DNA of 64,000 nucleotides from NZ13-RE01 sp049718665 (GCA_049718665.1 JBNARO010000005.1:8136-72135), one strand, 5' to 3'. Shown: positions 44,311 to 53,557, numbered from the stretch's first letter. A program made the numbers and translations. The notes: a model not told the origin generated them from the sequence alone.

Positions 44311-45798
44311 ATGAATCAAGAACTACTTTTAAAAATGGAGAAAATTTCAAAAAGCTTTCCTGGAGTAAAAGCTTTAGACCAGGTAGATTTAGAAGTTTAT
44401 AAGGGCGAAATTCTTGCTCTCGTAGGAGAAAATGGTGCTGGAAAATCTACCCTTATGAAAATTTTAACAGGAGTATATCAGAAAGACGAAGGAAGAATTA
44501 TATTAAAAGGAAAGGAAATAAATCCTCAAAACCCTCATGAAGCGCAAAAATTAGGTATTTCTATCATTTATCAAGAATTCAACTTAGCTCCAAATCTCGA
44601 TATTGCTACCAATATATTCTTAGGTAATGAACCTAAAAAGGGCAAAATTATTAAAATTTTTGACTACAAAAAAGCCTATAAAGAATCACTAAAACTCTTA
44701 GGTTTACTTGGTTTAGATCTACCACCAGACACCTTAGTAAAAGACCTTACTGTAGCTGAGCAACAAATGATTGAAATTGCAAAAGCCCTTGCCCAAAAAT
44801 CAGAACTCATTATCATGGATGAACCTACTTCAGCTCTTGCTGGAAGAGAAGTTAAAAACTTATTTGAGATAATGAGAAAACTTAAAAGCGAAAACATCTC
44901 AATTATATTTATTACTCATAGGCTGGAAGAAGTATTCGAAATTGCTGATAGAATTATAGTACTAAGGGATGGAAAAAGAGTTGGAGAATTGCCTGCTCAA
45001 AGGGATAAATATGATGATGTAGTAAGAATGATGGTGGGAAGAGAAGTGAGAGTAATACCAAAACCGTCTACAAAAACAGAAGAAACCATTCTTGAAGTAA
45101 GAAATCTATCATCTAAAAAAGTTAAAAATATTTCCTTTGAACTTAAAAAGGGAGAAGTATTAGGAATTGCAGGTCTTGTTGGAGCAGGGAGAACAGAGAT
45201 TATTAGAGCCATATTTGGAGCCGACTCGATAATTTCAGGAGAGATATATCTTGAAGGAAAAAGGATTGAAATCAAATCTCCTAAGGATGCAGTGAGATAT
45301 AAAATAGGATTAGTACCTGAAGACCGAAAGCTTCAAGGACTTATCCTTGATATGGCAGTTCATGAGAACATCTCATTACCCTCTTTAAGATACCTATTTC
45401 CTAATGGAATCCTAAGAAGAAAACTAGAATATAATCTTGCTGAGTATTTTGTTCAAAAATTGCAAATAAAAACGCCAAGCATCTCTCAAAAAGTTGTAAA
45501 TCTTTCCGGAGGAAATCAGCAAAAAGTAGTCTTATCAAAATGGCTTGCTTTAAAGCCAAAGATTCTCATACTTGATGAGCCTACCCGGGGAATAGATGTG
45601 GGAGCAAAAGCTGAAATACATAAGCTAATTGGAGAGATGGCCCAAGATGGAATTGGGATCATTCTCATCTCGTCAGAACTTCCAGAAATCCTTGCCCTTT
45701 CTGATAGAATAATTGTAATATCAAAGGGAAGAATCACAGCGGAAATAAGTAAAGAAGAAGCTACTCAAGAAAGAATAATGCAATATGCAATAATCTGA
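44311..45798 (+). CDS. Sugar ABC transporter ATP-binding protein, RbsA family
   Basis: A 495-residue protein with two nucleotide-binding domains. First domain: GENGAGKST, signature LTVAEQQMIEIAKAL and LIIMDEPTSAL. Second domain: GLVGAGRTE (degenerate P-loop), VPEDRKLQGLIL, LSGGNQQKVVLSKWL and LILDEPTRGIDVGAKAEI. This is the usual CUT2 layout. No repressor or kinase gene follows. Confidence 0.95.
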   Translation: MNQELLLKMEKISKSFPGVKALDQVDLEVYKGEILALVGENGAGKSTLMKILTGVYQKDEGRIILKGKEINPQNPHEAQKLGISIIYQEFNLAPNLDIATNIFLGNEPKKGKIIKIFDYKKAYKESLKLLGLLGLDLPPDTLVKDLTVAEQQMIEIAKALAQKSELIIMDEPTSALAGREVKNLFEIMRKLKSENISIIFITHRLEEVFEIADRIIVLRDGKRVGELPAQRDKYDDVVRMMVGREVRVIPKPSTKTEETILEVRNLSSKKVKNISFELKKGEVLGIAGLVGAGRTEIIRAIFGADSIISGEIYLEGKRIEIKSPKDAVRYKIGLVPEDRKLQGLILDMAVHENISLPSLRYLFPNGILRRKLEYNLAEYFVQKLQIKTPSISQKVVNLSGGNQQKVVLSKWLALKPKILILDEPTRGIDVGAKAEIHKLIGEMAQDGIGIILISSELPEILALSDRIIVISKGRITAEISKEEATQERIMQYAII

Positions 45799-45823
45799 TC
45801 ATTACTTTTGTAAAATTCTCCAT

Positions 45824-45852
45824 TTAAGGATAGGACAAAAAGCTTATATAAT
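45824..45852 (+). promoter_or_regulatory. Promoter for the truncated dehydrogenase, giving a nearly leaderless message
   Basis: TATAAT at 45847 with a weak -35 (TTAAGG) 17 bases upstream. The ATG is at 45864, only about 11 bases past the -10, so the transcript would have almost no leader, and no ribosome site is present. Confidence 0.5.
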
Positions 45853-45863
45853 ACAATAATTAT

Positions 45864-46100
45864 ATGTCAAATTATATTGTATTTATAACGGGAGCTTCAA
45901 AGGGTTTAGGTTTCTCCTTAACAAAACTCTATCTTGAAAAGGGCCATAAAATAATAGCAACCTATCGAAAAAATCTTGAAAAATTAGAAGAAATAAAAGA
46001 TCATCCTAACTTGATTCTTTATCAAATGGATGTATCCCAAGAAGACTCTGTAAAAAATGCCTATGATTTCTTAAAAGATAAAATTAATTCTGACCTGTAA
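45864..46100 (+). pseudogene. Truncated short-chain dehydrogenase
   Basis: Seventy-eight residues with the SDR nucleotide-binding start VFITGASKGLGFSL (TGxxxGxG) and DVSQEDSVKNAYDFL, then a stop where ~170 more residues including the Tyr-x3-Lys catalytic pair should follow. The break falls at TCTGACCTGTAATCA, a sequence repeated at 63915. It is not a functional enzyme in this form. Confidence 0.75.
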
Positions 46101-46173
46101 TCACTTTTATCACCCCTCAAATATCAGGACTAACCTTCTTTTCTTGCTTATCTTTATTTTCAATCTATATACT

Positions 46174-46575
46174 GAGGCTGTTTGAAAATTTACAAAACGA
46201 GTAATTTATGGATAGATAAAGATGAGAAAGATAGGACTTAAATTGGTAATAAGGAATACTGAAAGAATTTGTAACTTTTATAGGGAAAGAGATTATATCC
46301 TATCAAACTTGAGAGAAGGAGAAAAATAAGGGAAATAAACTCTCATGTTAAAATCTGCTGAGGTCTTTATCAAAGAAGATGGAGTTTAAAGGATTCAAGC
46401 CAGTAATAAGGAACAGAATAGAAGGGGTATTTGGGAATATAAAGCAAGCATTAGTCCGCTATGAAAGTACAAAGAGAAAAAATTTAGCAAGATTATATTC
46501 TCTTTCCAAATATGTTATTTTTACCCTTATTTAAGCTCTCTTTTTAATTAATATTACGATTTTTCAAACAGCCTC
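46174..46575 (+). mobile_element. 402-base decayed IS element with 15-base perfect terminal inverted repeats
   Basis: GAGGCTGTTTGAAAA at 46174-46188 is the exact complement of 46561-46575. The end resembles the GAGGCTGT-type ends of IS1182/IS5-like elements. Inside, 46379-46534 reads FKPVIRNRIEGVFGNIKQ followed by a Lys/Arg/Leu-rich tail ending in FTLI, the transposase C-terminus also found at 41800-41906; upstream pieces (LVIRNTERICNFYRERDYI) are out of frame. At 402 bases it is an internally deleted, non-autonomous copy. Confidence 0.75.
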
Positions 46576-46849
46576 CCAATTAAGTAGAAAAAGAATGAGT
46601 ATGTTCGTGAGAATTATAAAAAGAGAATGATCTTAAGAGGAAAACAGATGGAGAAAGAAGGGTTACAAATGTAAATTTTGAACTAATTCCTTGTTTTTGT
46701 ATAGGTAAATAGAGAAAAAGATTCTTATTTTTGCACGGATAAAACAATAGAAGATTTAAAATAAGCTTCTTTCTGTTATATAAGAGAAGAAGGTATTTGT
46801 TTCTTAATTGTGGGTACTATTTTCCCTTTAATGTCTTAGTAAATAGTCC

Positions 46850-47060
46850 TTTAGCACTTAACAAGCCTTCTAAAAATAGTACAGAGAGGTAGATAATCTT
46901 CAAAAGGGGTCTTACCTTGATCTTGTATAACAATCAATAATATTCCATTCGTACTTAGGAAGATTTATCAAGCTGAAGTTCCTGGAAAGGAAGAAGAGAA
47001 GATGATAAAGTTCTCTTGCTTTTTCAGGTGAATCTCCCTCCTTCTTAAATTTTATCCTTT
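46850..47060 (-). pseudogene. Possible integrase-core (rve) transposase fragment
   Basis: Read on the minus strand, about 46920-47030 gives DSPEKARELYHLL and then NLPKYEWNIIDCYTR followed by a stop. The W-x-I-I-D-x-Y-T-R pattern resembles the second half of the rve strand around the first catalytic Asp (as in IS481/IS3-type transposases). Frames break within ~70 codons. The rest of 46576-47064 holds no recognisable gene. Confidence is low. Confidence 0.3.
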
Positions 47061-47064
47061 TTCC

Positions 47065-47094
47065 TTGCATAAATCCTTTAAAAATTGATATAAT
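47065..47094 (+). promoter_or_regulatory. Promoter for phoU
   Basis: TTGCAT, 18-base spacer and TATAAT lie 28 bases before the phoU start, with AAAGGAGGT in between. Confidence 0.65.
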
Positions 47095-47122
47095 TTGTAA
47101 AATTGTTAAAGGAGGTTCTGTT

Positions 47123-47779
47123 TTGGTGAGGAAGAGTTTTGTTGAGGAACTTCAGACCTTAGAGAGAGATCTCCAAGAGATGGGAAAAGTAGTTAAAAAT
47201 ATGCTATGTAATAGTCTTAAAGCCCTTTTAGAAAAAAATGAGAAATTGGCAGAAAAAGTTATTGAGATGGATGATATAGTAGATAGATACAATTGGGATA
47301 TTGAGGATAGGTGTCTTAAACTTCTTGCTCTTCAGCAACCTATGGCACACGACTTAAGAGTAATTGCAGCAGCAATGAAGATAATAAGTGATATTGAGAG
47401 AATGGGAGATTACTGTGTGGATATTGCAAAATTCTCTCTGGATCTTATAAGATATCCTACTCTTTTTATTAATCCCACATTAGTTCAAATGTTTGAATTA
47501 GTGAAAAAAATTATAACTGATTCTTTAGAAGCCTTTATTAACAAAGATGTAAATTTTATCTTAAAGGTGGTAGAAGAAGACGAAGAAATAGATCATGCCT
47601 ATCATAGAATATACGATGAAATTGTAGAAGAGATAGAAAATGCTCCTCAAACTGCTCCTCGAGGGATAAAACTTCTTATGATGGCAAGATATTTAGAAAG
47701 AATTGCAGATCATGTTACAAATGTTGCAGAGAGGATTTATTATATGGAGACTGGCGAATTAAAGGAGCTTCATACCTAA
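47123..47779 (+). CDS. phoU: Phosphate transport regulator PhoU
   Basis: A 218-residue all-helical protein with the tandem PhoU repeats: FVEELQTLERDLQEMGKVVKNML, the E/D-x3-D metal motifs in KVIEMDDIVDRYN and VVEEDEEIDHAYHRI, and RYLERIADHVTNVAERIYY. PhoU damps PstSCAB and the phosphate sensor kinase. Start is TTG 47123 or GTG 47126. It is the reverse of the usual layout: phoU faces the pst genes tail to tail. Confidence 0.94.
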   Translation: MVRKSFVEELQTLERDLQEMGKVVKNMLCNSLKALLEKNEKLAEKVIEMDDIVDRYNWDIEDRCLKLLALQQPMAHDLRVIAAAMKIISDIERMGDYCVDIAKFSLDLIRYPTLFINPTLVQMFELVKKIITDSLEAFINKDVNFILKVVEEDEEIDHAYHRIYDEIVEEIENAPQTAPRGIKLLMMARYLERIADHVTNVAERIYYMETGELKELHT

Positions 47780-48538
47780 TTATCCAAATTTACCAGTAAT
47801 ATAATCTTCGGTGAGCTTTTTCTTTGGATTTGTAAATATCTGTGAGGTTTTCCCCATTTCTATAACTTCTCCCATATACATAAATATAGTTTCATCAGAA
47901 ATTCTGGCTGCTTGTTGCATATTATGAGTTACAATTATTATGGTTACATGATCCTTTAATGACTTTATAGTGTCTTCAATCTTATATGTAGATATGGGAT
48001 CTAAGGCAGAGGTAGGTTCATCCATTAATAGAACTTCTGGTTCTACTGCTAAAGCTCTTGCTATACATACTCTTTGTTGCTGACCTCCCGAAAGTTCTGA
48101 GGGGTGAGCTTTTAACCTATCTTTTATTTCATCCCATATTCCTGCAAGTTTTAAGCTTCTTTCCACAATATTGTCTAAATCTTCCTTAGAGACTCTTCTT
48201 GTATTTAAGAGAAAGCCAGAGATAACATTTTCATATATGTTCATGTTATAGAAAAGATTGGGCCTTTGGAATACCATCCCAATCCTTCTTCTAATTAAAA
48301 CAGGGTCTACATGATTATCATAGATGTTTAGGTCATCTAAAAATATCTTTCCTTCTACTTTTGCTCCTGGTGTAAGTTCATGAAGACGATTAAAACATCT
48401 AAGTAAAGTAGTTTTTCCACAGCCTGATGGTCCAATAATTGCAGTTAAAGTATTCTTTTTTATAGATATATTTATGTTTTTCAATACCTGAAGAGAACCA
48501 AACCAGGCATTAAGATTTTCTGTCCTTATTTTTTCCAA
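47780..48538 (-). CDS. pstB: Phosphate ABC transporter ATPase PstB
   Basis: A 252-residue ATPase: IRTENLNAWFGSLQVLKNI, P-loop GPSGCGKTT, LSGGQQQRVCIARAL, MDEPTSALDPIST and THNMQQAARISD, all typical of PstB. I place the start at TTG 48538, since GGGAGG sits eight bases upstream and homologues begin at this point; the ATG at 48586 has no site and lies inside pstA. It abuts phoU with no gap. Confidence 0.93.
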   Translation of the reverse strand: MEKIRTENLNAWFGSLQVLKNINISIKKNTLTAIIGPSGCGKTTLLRCFNRLHELTPGAKVEGKIFLDDLNIYDNHVDPVLIRRRIGMVFQRPNLFYNMNIYENVISGFLLNTRRVSKEDLDNIVERSLKLAGIWDEIKDRLKAHPSELSGGQQQRVCIARALAVEPEVLLMDEPTSALDPISTYKIEDTIKSLKDHVTIIIVTHNMQQAARISDETIFMYMGEVIEMGKTSQIFTNPKKKLTEDYITGKFG

Positions 48539-48563
48539 ATTCTTTTCCTCCCTATCAATTATA

Positions 48564-49397
48564 TTAATGAGTTCTTTTCTTACCATAATATCTCGCTAAA
48601 ATATTTAAGATTAATACTATTATAGCTAGAATGAAAGAGGATGCCCAAGCAATTTCTTTCCATTCTTTATAAGGAGAAGTAGCATAGTTAAAAATAGTAA
48701 CTGTTAAGCTAGCAATGGGCTGATCTAATTTTATGCTCCAAAAAGAATTGTTAAGAGATGTAAATAAAAGAGGTGCGGTTTCTCCCATTATTCTTGCCAA
48801 GGCACTCATAATTCCTGTTATTAATCCACTACTTGCAGAGGGAAGAACCACTTTAAGTATGACTCTCCATTTTGGAGCTCCTAACGCATATCCCGCTTCT
48901 CTTACAGAATTAGGAATCATTTTTAAAGATTCCTCTGTAGCTTTTGCAACAATAGGGATCATAATAATACTTAAAGAAATTCCTCCTGCTAATGCTGAGA
49001 ATCTTTTCATAGGAATAACTATTAAAATATAGACAAAAACCCCAATAATTATTGTAGGAATGCTACTTAATACTTCAGATATAAATCTTGTCCACCATGC
49101 TAACTTATTATTCCCATATTCTACTATGTATATTCCTGAAAAAATTCCCAAGGGAACTCCAATTATAGAGGCAATTAAAGCTAAAATTAATGTTCCTACT
49201 ATAGCATTGGCAACTCCACCTCCAGGAGTTCCTGGAGGTTTAGGAAGCTCTATAAATAAACTTAAATTTATAGAGGAAAATCCTTTTATAAATAAGTCTC
49301 CTAATATCCAAAAAAGAAAAATTACTCCAGTAATAAAGGAAAGAGTGCATAGAGTCAACATTATATTATTTATAATTTTTCTTCTTTTATAGTTCAT
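48564..49397 (-). CDS. pstA: Phosphate ABC transporter permease PstA
   Basis: A 277-residue permease with six helices and the family blocks PPGTPGGGVANAIVGTLILALIASIIGVPLGIFSGIYI, GISLSIIMIPIVAKATEESLKMIP and REAGYALGAPKWRVILKVVLPSA (EAA loop). ATGA overlap with pstC. Confidence 0.95.
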   Translation of the reverse strand: MNYKRRKIINNIMLTLCTLSFITGVIFLFWILGDLFIKGFSSINLSLFIELPKPPGTPGGGVANAIVGTLILALIASIIGVPLGIFSGIYIVEYGNNKLAWWTRFISEVLSSIPTIIIGVFVYILIVIPMKRFSALAGGISLSIIMIPIVAKATEESLKMIPNSVREAGYALGAPKWRVILKVVLPSASSGLITGIMSALARIMGETAPLLFTSLNNSFWSIKLDQPIASLTVTIFNYATSPYKEWKEIAWASSFILAIIVLILNILARYYGKKRTH

Positions 49398-50302
49398 CTT
49401 TTCTCTATCCTTCTAATTATAAAATATCGAGCAAAGGCAATGGTGAAAAATGTAATAAAGAATAAAATTAAAGCTAATTCTATAAGGGAAGATAAGTGCA
49501 ATTTCCCTACAGCTTCTGTGAATTCATTGGCAATAGTACTTGATATGGTAGTGCCTGGGCTAAAAAGTGACAAAGAAATTTGAGGAGAATTTCCAATAAC
49601 CATAGTTACTGCCATAGTCTCTCCTAAGGCTCTTCCTAATCCTAAAAGTCCTCCCGCAAATATTCCTGATTTTGCATTTCCTAAAACTACTTTCCATATT
49701 ATTTCCCATTTAGTCATTCCAAGGGCTAAGGCACCTTCTCTTTGCTCTTTTGGAACTGCCAAAATAATCTCTCGGGATATAGATGAGATTATAGGGATAA
49801 TCATGATAGCTAAAACTATTCCTGCAGTTAGAAAACTTACTCCCATGGGATAACCTTGAAAGAAAGGGAGAAATCCTAAGTATTTATTTAAAAAAGGTCC
49901 TACTTTGAATTGTATTATTGGCGCTAAAGTAAAAAGTCCCCACATGCCATATATTATACTGGGAATAGCTCCTAAAAGCTCAATAATAAAAGATAAGGGT
50001 TGTTTTAGATAATAAGGGCAAATTTCTACTATAAATATAGCAATTCCAAGACTTATAGGGAATCCTAATATGAAAGCAATAAGAGATGTAATTATGGTCC
50101 CATAAATAGCTGGCAGAGCGGAGAATCGCTCTGCCACAGGGTCCCATATACTTTCTATCAAAAATCTTAACCCAAACTTTTTTATACTGGGGATAGATGC
50201 TGTAAGTAACTGGTAAAATATTGCTCCTACTAATAATATTATTAGTATACTGGATAAAAGGCTTAAATTTTTAAATATTTTTTCTCCCACATTTTTTCTC
50301 AT
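49394..50302 (-). CDS. pstC: Phosphate ABC transporter permease PstC
   Basis: A 302-residue permease, six helices, with SIWDPVAERFSALPAIYGTIITSLIAFILGFPISLGIAIFI, LLGAIPSIIYGMWGLF and the EAA loop EGALALGMTKWEIIWKVVLGNA; GGLLGLGRALGETMAVTMVIGN is the PstC hallmark. ATGA overlap with pstS. Confidence 0.95.
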   Translation of the reverse strand: MRKNVGEKIFKNLSLLSSILIILLVGAIFYQLLTASIPSIKKFGLRFLIESIWDPVAERFSALPAIYGTIITSLIAFILGFPISLGIAIFIVEICPYYLKQPLSFIIELLGAIPSIIYGMWGLFTLAPIIQFKVGPFLNKYLGFLPFFQGYPMGVSFLTAGIVLAIMIIPIISSISREIILAVPKEQREGALALGMTKWEIIWKVVLGNAKSGIFAGGLLGLGRALGETMAVTMVIGNSPQISLSLFSPGTTISSTIANEFTEAVGKLHLSSLIELALILFFITFFTIAFARYFIIRRIEKR

Positions 50303-51324
50303 AGTTCTATGGGTTTTCCCATATACGTTAGACTCTTAAGTCTCTTTAAGGCTTCTTTTTTAACTTTCTCTGGTAATGGAACATATAATAATTCTTCTGC
50401 AGATTTATCTCCTTTTTCATATGCCCACTTTATAAATCTAATCAATGCCTTTGCTTTTTCCAAGTTTCTCTGTTCCTTTTTTATAAGTAAAAAAGTATAT
50501 CCTGCTATAGGATAACTATTTCTTCCTGGGGCGTCAACTGTATATACACAAAAATCCTCTGGTATTTTATAAAGGCTGAGAGCAGATTGCACTGTTTCTT
50601 TTGTAGGATAGACATAATTATTTGATTTGTTTCTAATCTGAGCATAAGGAATATTATTTTGTTCTGCATATGCTAATTCCACATATCCAATAGCCCCAAC
50701 AGTATTTTGTACATATCCTGCTACCCCTGCATTTCCTTTTCCTCCTATTCCCACAGGCCAATTAACCGCAGTTCCTGAACCTACCTTTTCTTCCCATTCC
50801 TTACTTACTCTACTTAAGAATGTTGTGAAAATTGCAGTGGTTCCACTTCCATCAGATCTTCTTACCACTACTATGGGAAGCTCAGGAAGATTTAGGTCTT
50901 TATTTATTGCTACTATCTTTGGATCATTCCACTTTTTGATTTTTCCAAGGTAAATTTCTGCTATTAATTCTCTTGTTAATTTTAATCCTCTTCCTATTCC
51001 TGGGAGATTATAGATTACTGCTATAGCTCCCGCTACTGTAGGAACCATTATTACTCCCATTTCCTCTTGTTCTTTCCCTGTAATGGGACTATCAGTAGCG
51101 CCAAAATCAACAGTTCCTGCTTTAATTTGTTGAATTCCTGCCCCACTTCCTACTGCTTGATAATTTATTTTTATTCCTGTTTCTTTTTCAAAGTCATAAA
51201 ACCAGCGAGAATATAATGGATAGGGGAATGTCGCTCCCGCTCCTGTAAGAGAAACCTGAGCAAGAGTAGGAATCAAGATTAATACTAAGGTTAACAAAAT
51301 CACTCTTTTTTTTATCCAAAACAT
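50299..51324 (-). CDS. pstS: Phosphate-binding protein PstS
   Basis: A 341-residue periplasmic receptor. Signal peptide ends near LAQVS (about 24); the mature start LTGAGATFPYPLYSRWFYDFEK is typical, with phosphate-site residues in GTVDFGATDSPIT and RRSDGSGTT. The first gene of pstSCAB. AAAAGGAGGG before the ATG. Confidence 0.95.
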   Translation of the reverse strand: MFWIKKRVILLTLVLILIPTLAQVSLTGAGATFPYPLYSRWFYDFEKETGIKINYQAVGSGAGIQQIKAGTVDFGATDSPITGKEQEEMGVIMVPTVAGAIAVIYNLPGIGRGLKLTRELIAEIYLGKIKKWNDPKIVAINKDLNLPELPIVVVRRSDGSGTTAIFTTFLSRVSKEWEEKVGSGTAVNWPVGIGGKGNAGVAGYVQNTVGAIGYVELAYAEQNNIPYAQIRNKSNNYVYPTKETVQSALSLYKIPEDFCVYTVDAPGRNSYPIAGYTFLLIKKEQRNLEKAKALIRFIKWAYEKGDKSAEELLYVPLPEKVKKEALKRLKSLTYMGKPIEL

Positions 51325-51385
51325 TTTATGCCCTCCTTTTTACATTTTTACCATTTTATATTTTAAAACTAAGATATTAAATAAG

Positions 51386-51412
51386 AATTAATAACAGGTT
51401 AAATTTTGTTAA
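51386..51412 (-). promoter_or_regulatory. Possible Pho-box-like direct repeats upstream of pstS
   Basis: On the minus strand the sequence reads TTAACA, TTAACC and TTAATT at 10 to 11-base steps. In Bacillus the PhoP box is TT(A/C)ACA with 11-base spacing. It lies 60 to 90 bases upstream of pstS and overlaps the -35 of the opposite gmhA promoter, so it could couple both. AT-rich context makes chance repeats likely. Confidence 0.35.
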
Positions 51413-51434
51413 AGGATTTTCTTTTTGATATAAT
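51406..51434 (+). promoter_or_regulatory. Promoter for the heptose operon
   Basis: TTGTTA, a 17-base spacer and a perfect TATAAT lie 32 bases before the ATG at 51466, with AAAGGAGAGAG between. Confidence 0.75.
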
Positions 51435-51465
51435 TTTGATGTAAATTAAAAAGGAGAGAGAAAAA

Positions 51466-52551
51466 ATGAAGGATAGAATAAAAGCAAGGTTAAGAGAACA
51501 TAAAAGAGTTATAGAGCTTGTGGAGAAAGAGCTTATAGATAAGATAGAAAATTGTGCCAAAGTTATAATTCGTGCCTATGAGAATAATAAAAAAGTTATT
51601 CTTTTAGGAAATGGAGGAAGTGCAGCAGATGCTCAGCATATTGCAGGAGAATTAGTGGGAAGATTTTTAAAAGAGAGAAGATCTCTTCCCGCCATTGCTT
51701 TAACTACTAACTCCTCAGTTATAACTGCAATTTCTAATGACTATGGTTATGAGATAGTTTTTGAAAGACAAATTGAGTCAATGGTTCAAGAGGGGGATGT
51801 GGTAATAGGGATAAGTACATCAGGAAATTCTATTAATGTTATAAGAGCATTAAAAAAGGCAAAGGATTTAGGAGCAATAGTAATTTCTTTTTCAGGAAGA
51901 GATGGAGGAGAGTTAGCCAAAATAGCGGATATAAATCTTACAGTTCCTTTTCACATGACTCCTCATATTCAAGAGGCTCATATAACCATAGGCCACATAA
52001 TATGTGATTTAGTGGAAGAATATTTATTTTTCTCTAAAAAAAGAGCTGTGTTCTTAGATAGAGATGGAACTATAAATGAAGATAAAGGATATACTTATAG
52101 AATAGAAGATTTAGTAATATTACCAAAAGTTGTGGAAGGTTTGAGACTCCTTCAGAAAAAATTTCTTCTTATTGTGGTGACAAATCAATCAGGAGTAGAA
52201 AGAGGATATTATACTGAAAAGGATGTGGAAAACTTTAATAATTATCTTTATTTAACCTTAGCAAAGGAAGGAGTATATATAGATGATTTTTATTATTGCC
52301 CTTATATAGAAGGAGACTGCAGAAAACCTAATATTGGAATGCTTCTTCAGGCTCAAAAGGATTGGAATATTGATCTTTCTAAATCTTTTCTTATTGGGGA
52401 TAAAGAATCAGATGTTTTAGCAGGAAAAAAAGCGGGATGTAAGACTATTCTTCTTGGAAAATCTTCTTCAGAAATTCCTGCAGACTTTTATGCTTCGGAT
52501 CTTTTGGAGAGTGCAAAATGGATTCTTTCAAAGGAGAGAGAAAATGAATAA
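51466..52551 (+). CDS. Fused sedoheptulose-7-phosphate isomerase / heptose-bisphosphate phosphatase (GmhA-GmhB)
   Basis: A 361-residue bifunctional protein. Residues about 1-190 are a SIS-domain GmhA (LGNGGSAADAQHIAGELVGRF, ISTSGNSINVIRALKKA, QEAHITIGHIICDLVE). From ~193 follows a HAD phosphatase (VFLDRDGTIN, VVTNQSGVERG, CRKPNIGML, IGDKESDVLAGKKAG), typical of GmhB. Together with the next two genes it converts sedoheptulose-7-phosphate to ADP-glycero-manno-heptose, the LPS core sugar donor. GmhA and GmhB are normally separate proteins. Confidence 0.92.
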   Translation: MKDRIKARLREHKRVIELVEKELIDKIENCAKVIIRAYENNKKVILLGNGGSAADAQHIAGELVGRFLKERRSLPAIALTTNSSVITAISNDYGYEIVFERQIESMVQEGDVVIGISTSGNSINVIRALKKAKDLGAIVISFSGRDGGELAKIADINLTVPFHMTPHIQEAHITIGHIICDLVEEYLFFSKKRAVFLDRDGTINEDKGYTYRIEDLVILPKVVEGLRLLQKKFLLIVVTNQSGVERGYYTEKDVENFNNYLYLTLAKEGVYIDDFYYCPYIEGDCRKPNIGMLLQAQKDWNIDLSKSFLIGDKESDVLAGKKAGCKTILLGKSSSEIPADFYASDLLESAKWILSKERENE

Positions 52552-53557
52552 AGAAGATCTTTTAAGAGTTATAAATAACTGGAAAGGGAAAAAAGTTGGA
52601 ATTTTAGGAGATATAATGTTAGATGAATATATTATAGGAAATGTTTCAAGAATATCTCCTGAGGCGCCAGTTCCTATAGTAGAAGTATCTGAAGAATACT
52701 CTCTTTTAGGGGGAGCCAGCAATGTGGCAAATAACATAAAGGCACTTTTGGGAGAACCTATTCTTTTTGGAATTATTGGAAAGGATAAAGCAGGAGAAAA
52801 AATAATTGAGATTCTTCATGAGAAAGGGATCATTAGTAAAATATGTATAGATAAGAATAGACCTACCACTCAAAAAACGAGAATCATCGCATTAAACCAA
52901 CAGGTAGTAAGGATTGATAGAGAAACAAAAGAGCCTATATCTGAAGAGATGGAGGAAATGCTCTTTCAAAATATAGAGGAAAATGTTAAAGAAATAGATA
53001 TTTTTATAATATCTGATTATGCAAAAGGAGTTTTAACTCCTAAATTAACATCAGAGGTTATATCTTTGATGAAGAGTAAGAATAAAAAAGTAATCGTAGA
53101 TCCGAAAGGGAAAGATTACAGAAAATACAGAGGGGCAAGTCTTCTTACACCTAATGAGAAAGAAGCTCAAATAGCTACTAATACTGAAGAAAATTTTGAT
53201 GTAATTTCCTGTGCCAAAAAATTATGGAAAATTACGGAAGGGGAAGGAATTTTAATTACTCGTGGAGAGAAAGGAATGTTTCTTTTCTTACCTGACTTCC
53301 AAGTTTTTATTCCTGCACTTTCTTCTCAGGTAAGAGATGTTACTGGAGCGGGAGATACTGTAGTAGCGGTTCTTTCTTTGGCATTAGCAGGTGGAGGGAA
53401 TTTTTTAGAGTCAGCTCTTTTATCTAACTTTTCTGCGAGTATAACAGTAAGAAAATTAGGAACTGCTACAGTAACTCCAAAGGAACTTATCTCTGTAATT
53501 CCTGAGAGCTTAGAGTTTAGAGATGGATGGATATTCTTTAAAAAAAATAAAGAATAG
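52544..53557 (+). CDS. Heptose-7-phosphate kinase (HldE domain I / HldA)
   Basis: A 337-residue PfkB-family kinase: KVGILGDIMLDEYIIGNVSRISPEAPVPIVEVSEE, LLGGASNVANNI, DYAKGVLTP, LLTPNEKEAQIAT and DVTGAGDTVVAVLSLAL (anion hole and catalytic Asp). It phosphorylates heptose-7-phosphate at C1. Usually it is fused to the nucleotidyltransferase as HldE; here it is a separate gene. ATG 52544 follows AAGGAGAGAG; the frame continues upstream inside the previous gene without a site. Confidence 0.92.
   Translation: MNKEDLLRVINNWKGKKVGILGDIMLDEYIIGNVSRISPEAPVPIVEVSEEYSLLGGASNVANNIKALLGEPILFGIIGKDKAGEKIIEILHEKGIISKICIDKNRPTTQKTRIIALNQQVVRIDRETKEPISEEMEEMLFQNIEENVKEIDIFIISDYAKGVLTPKLTSEVISLMKSKNKKVIVDPKGKDYRKYRGASLLTPNEKEAQIATNTEENFDVISCAKKLWKITEGEGILITRGEKGMFLFLPDFQVFIPALSSQVRDVTGAGDTVVAVLSLALAGGGNFLESALLSNFSASITVRKLGTATVTPKELISVIPESLEFRDGWIFFKKNKE

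Noticed and set aside
46600..46860. Possible small genes between the IS relic and phoU
   Set aside because: Frames are short and broken, with no ribosome site or recognisable product.
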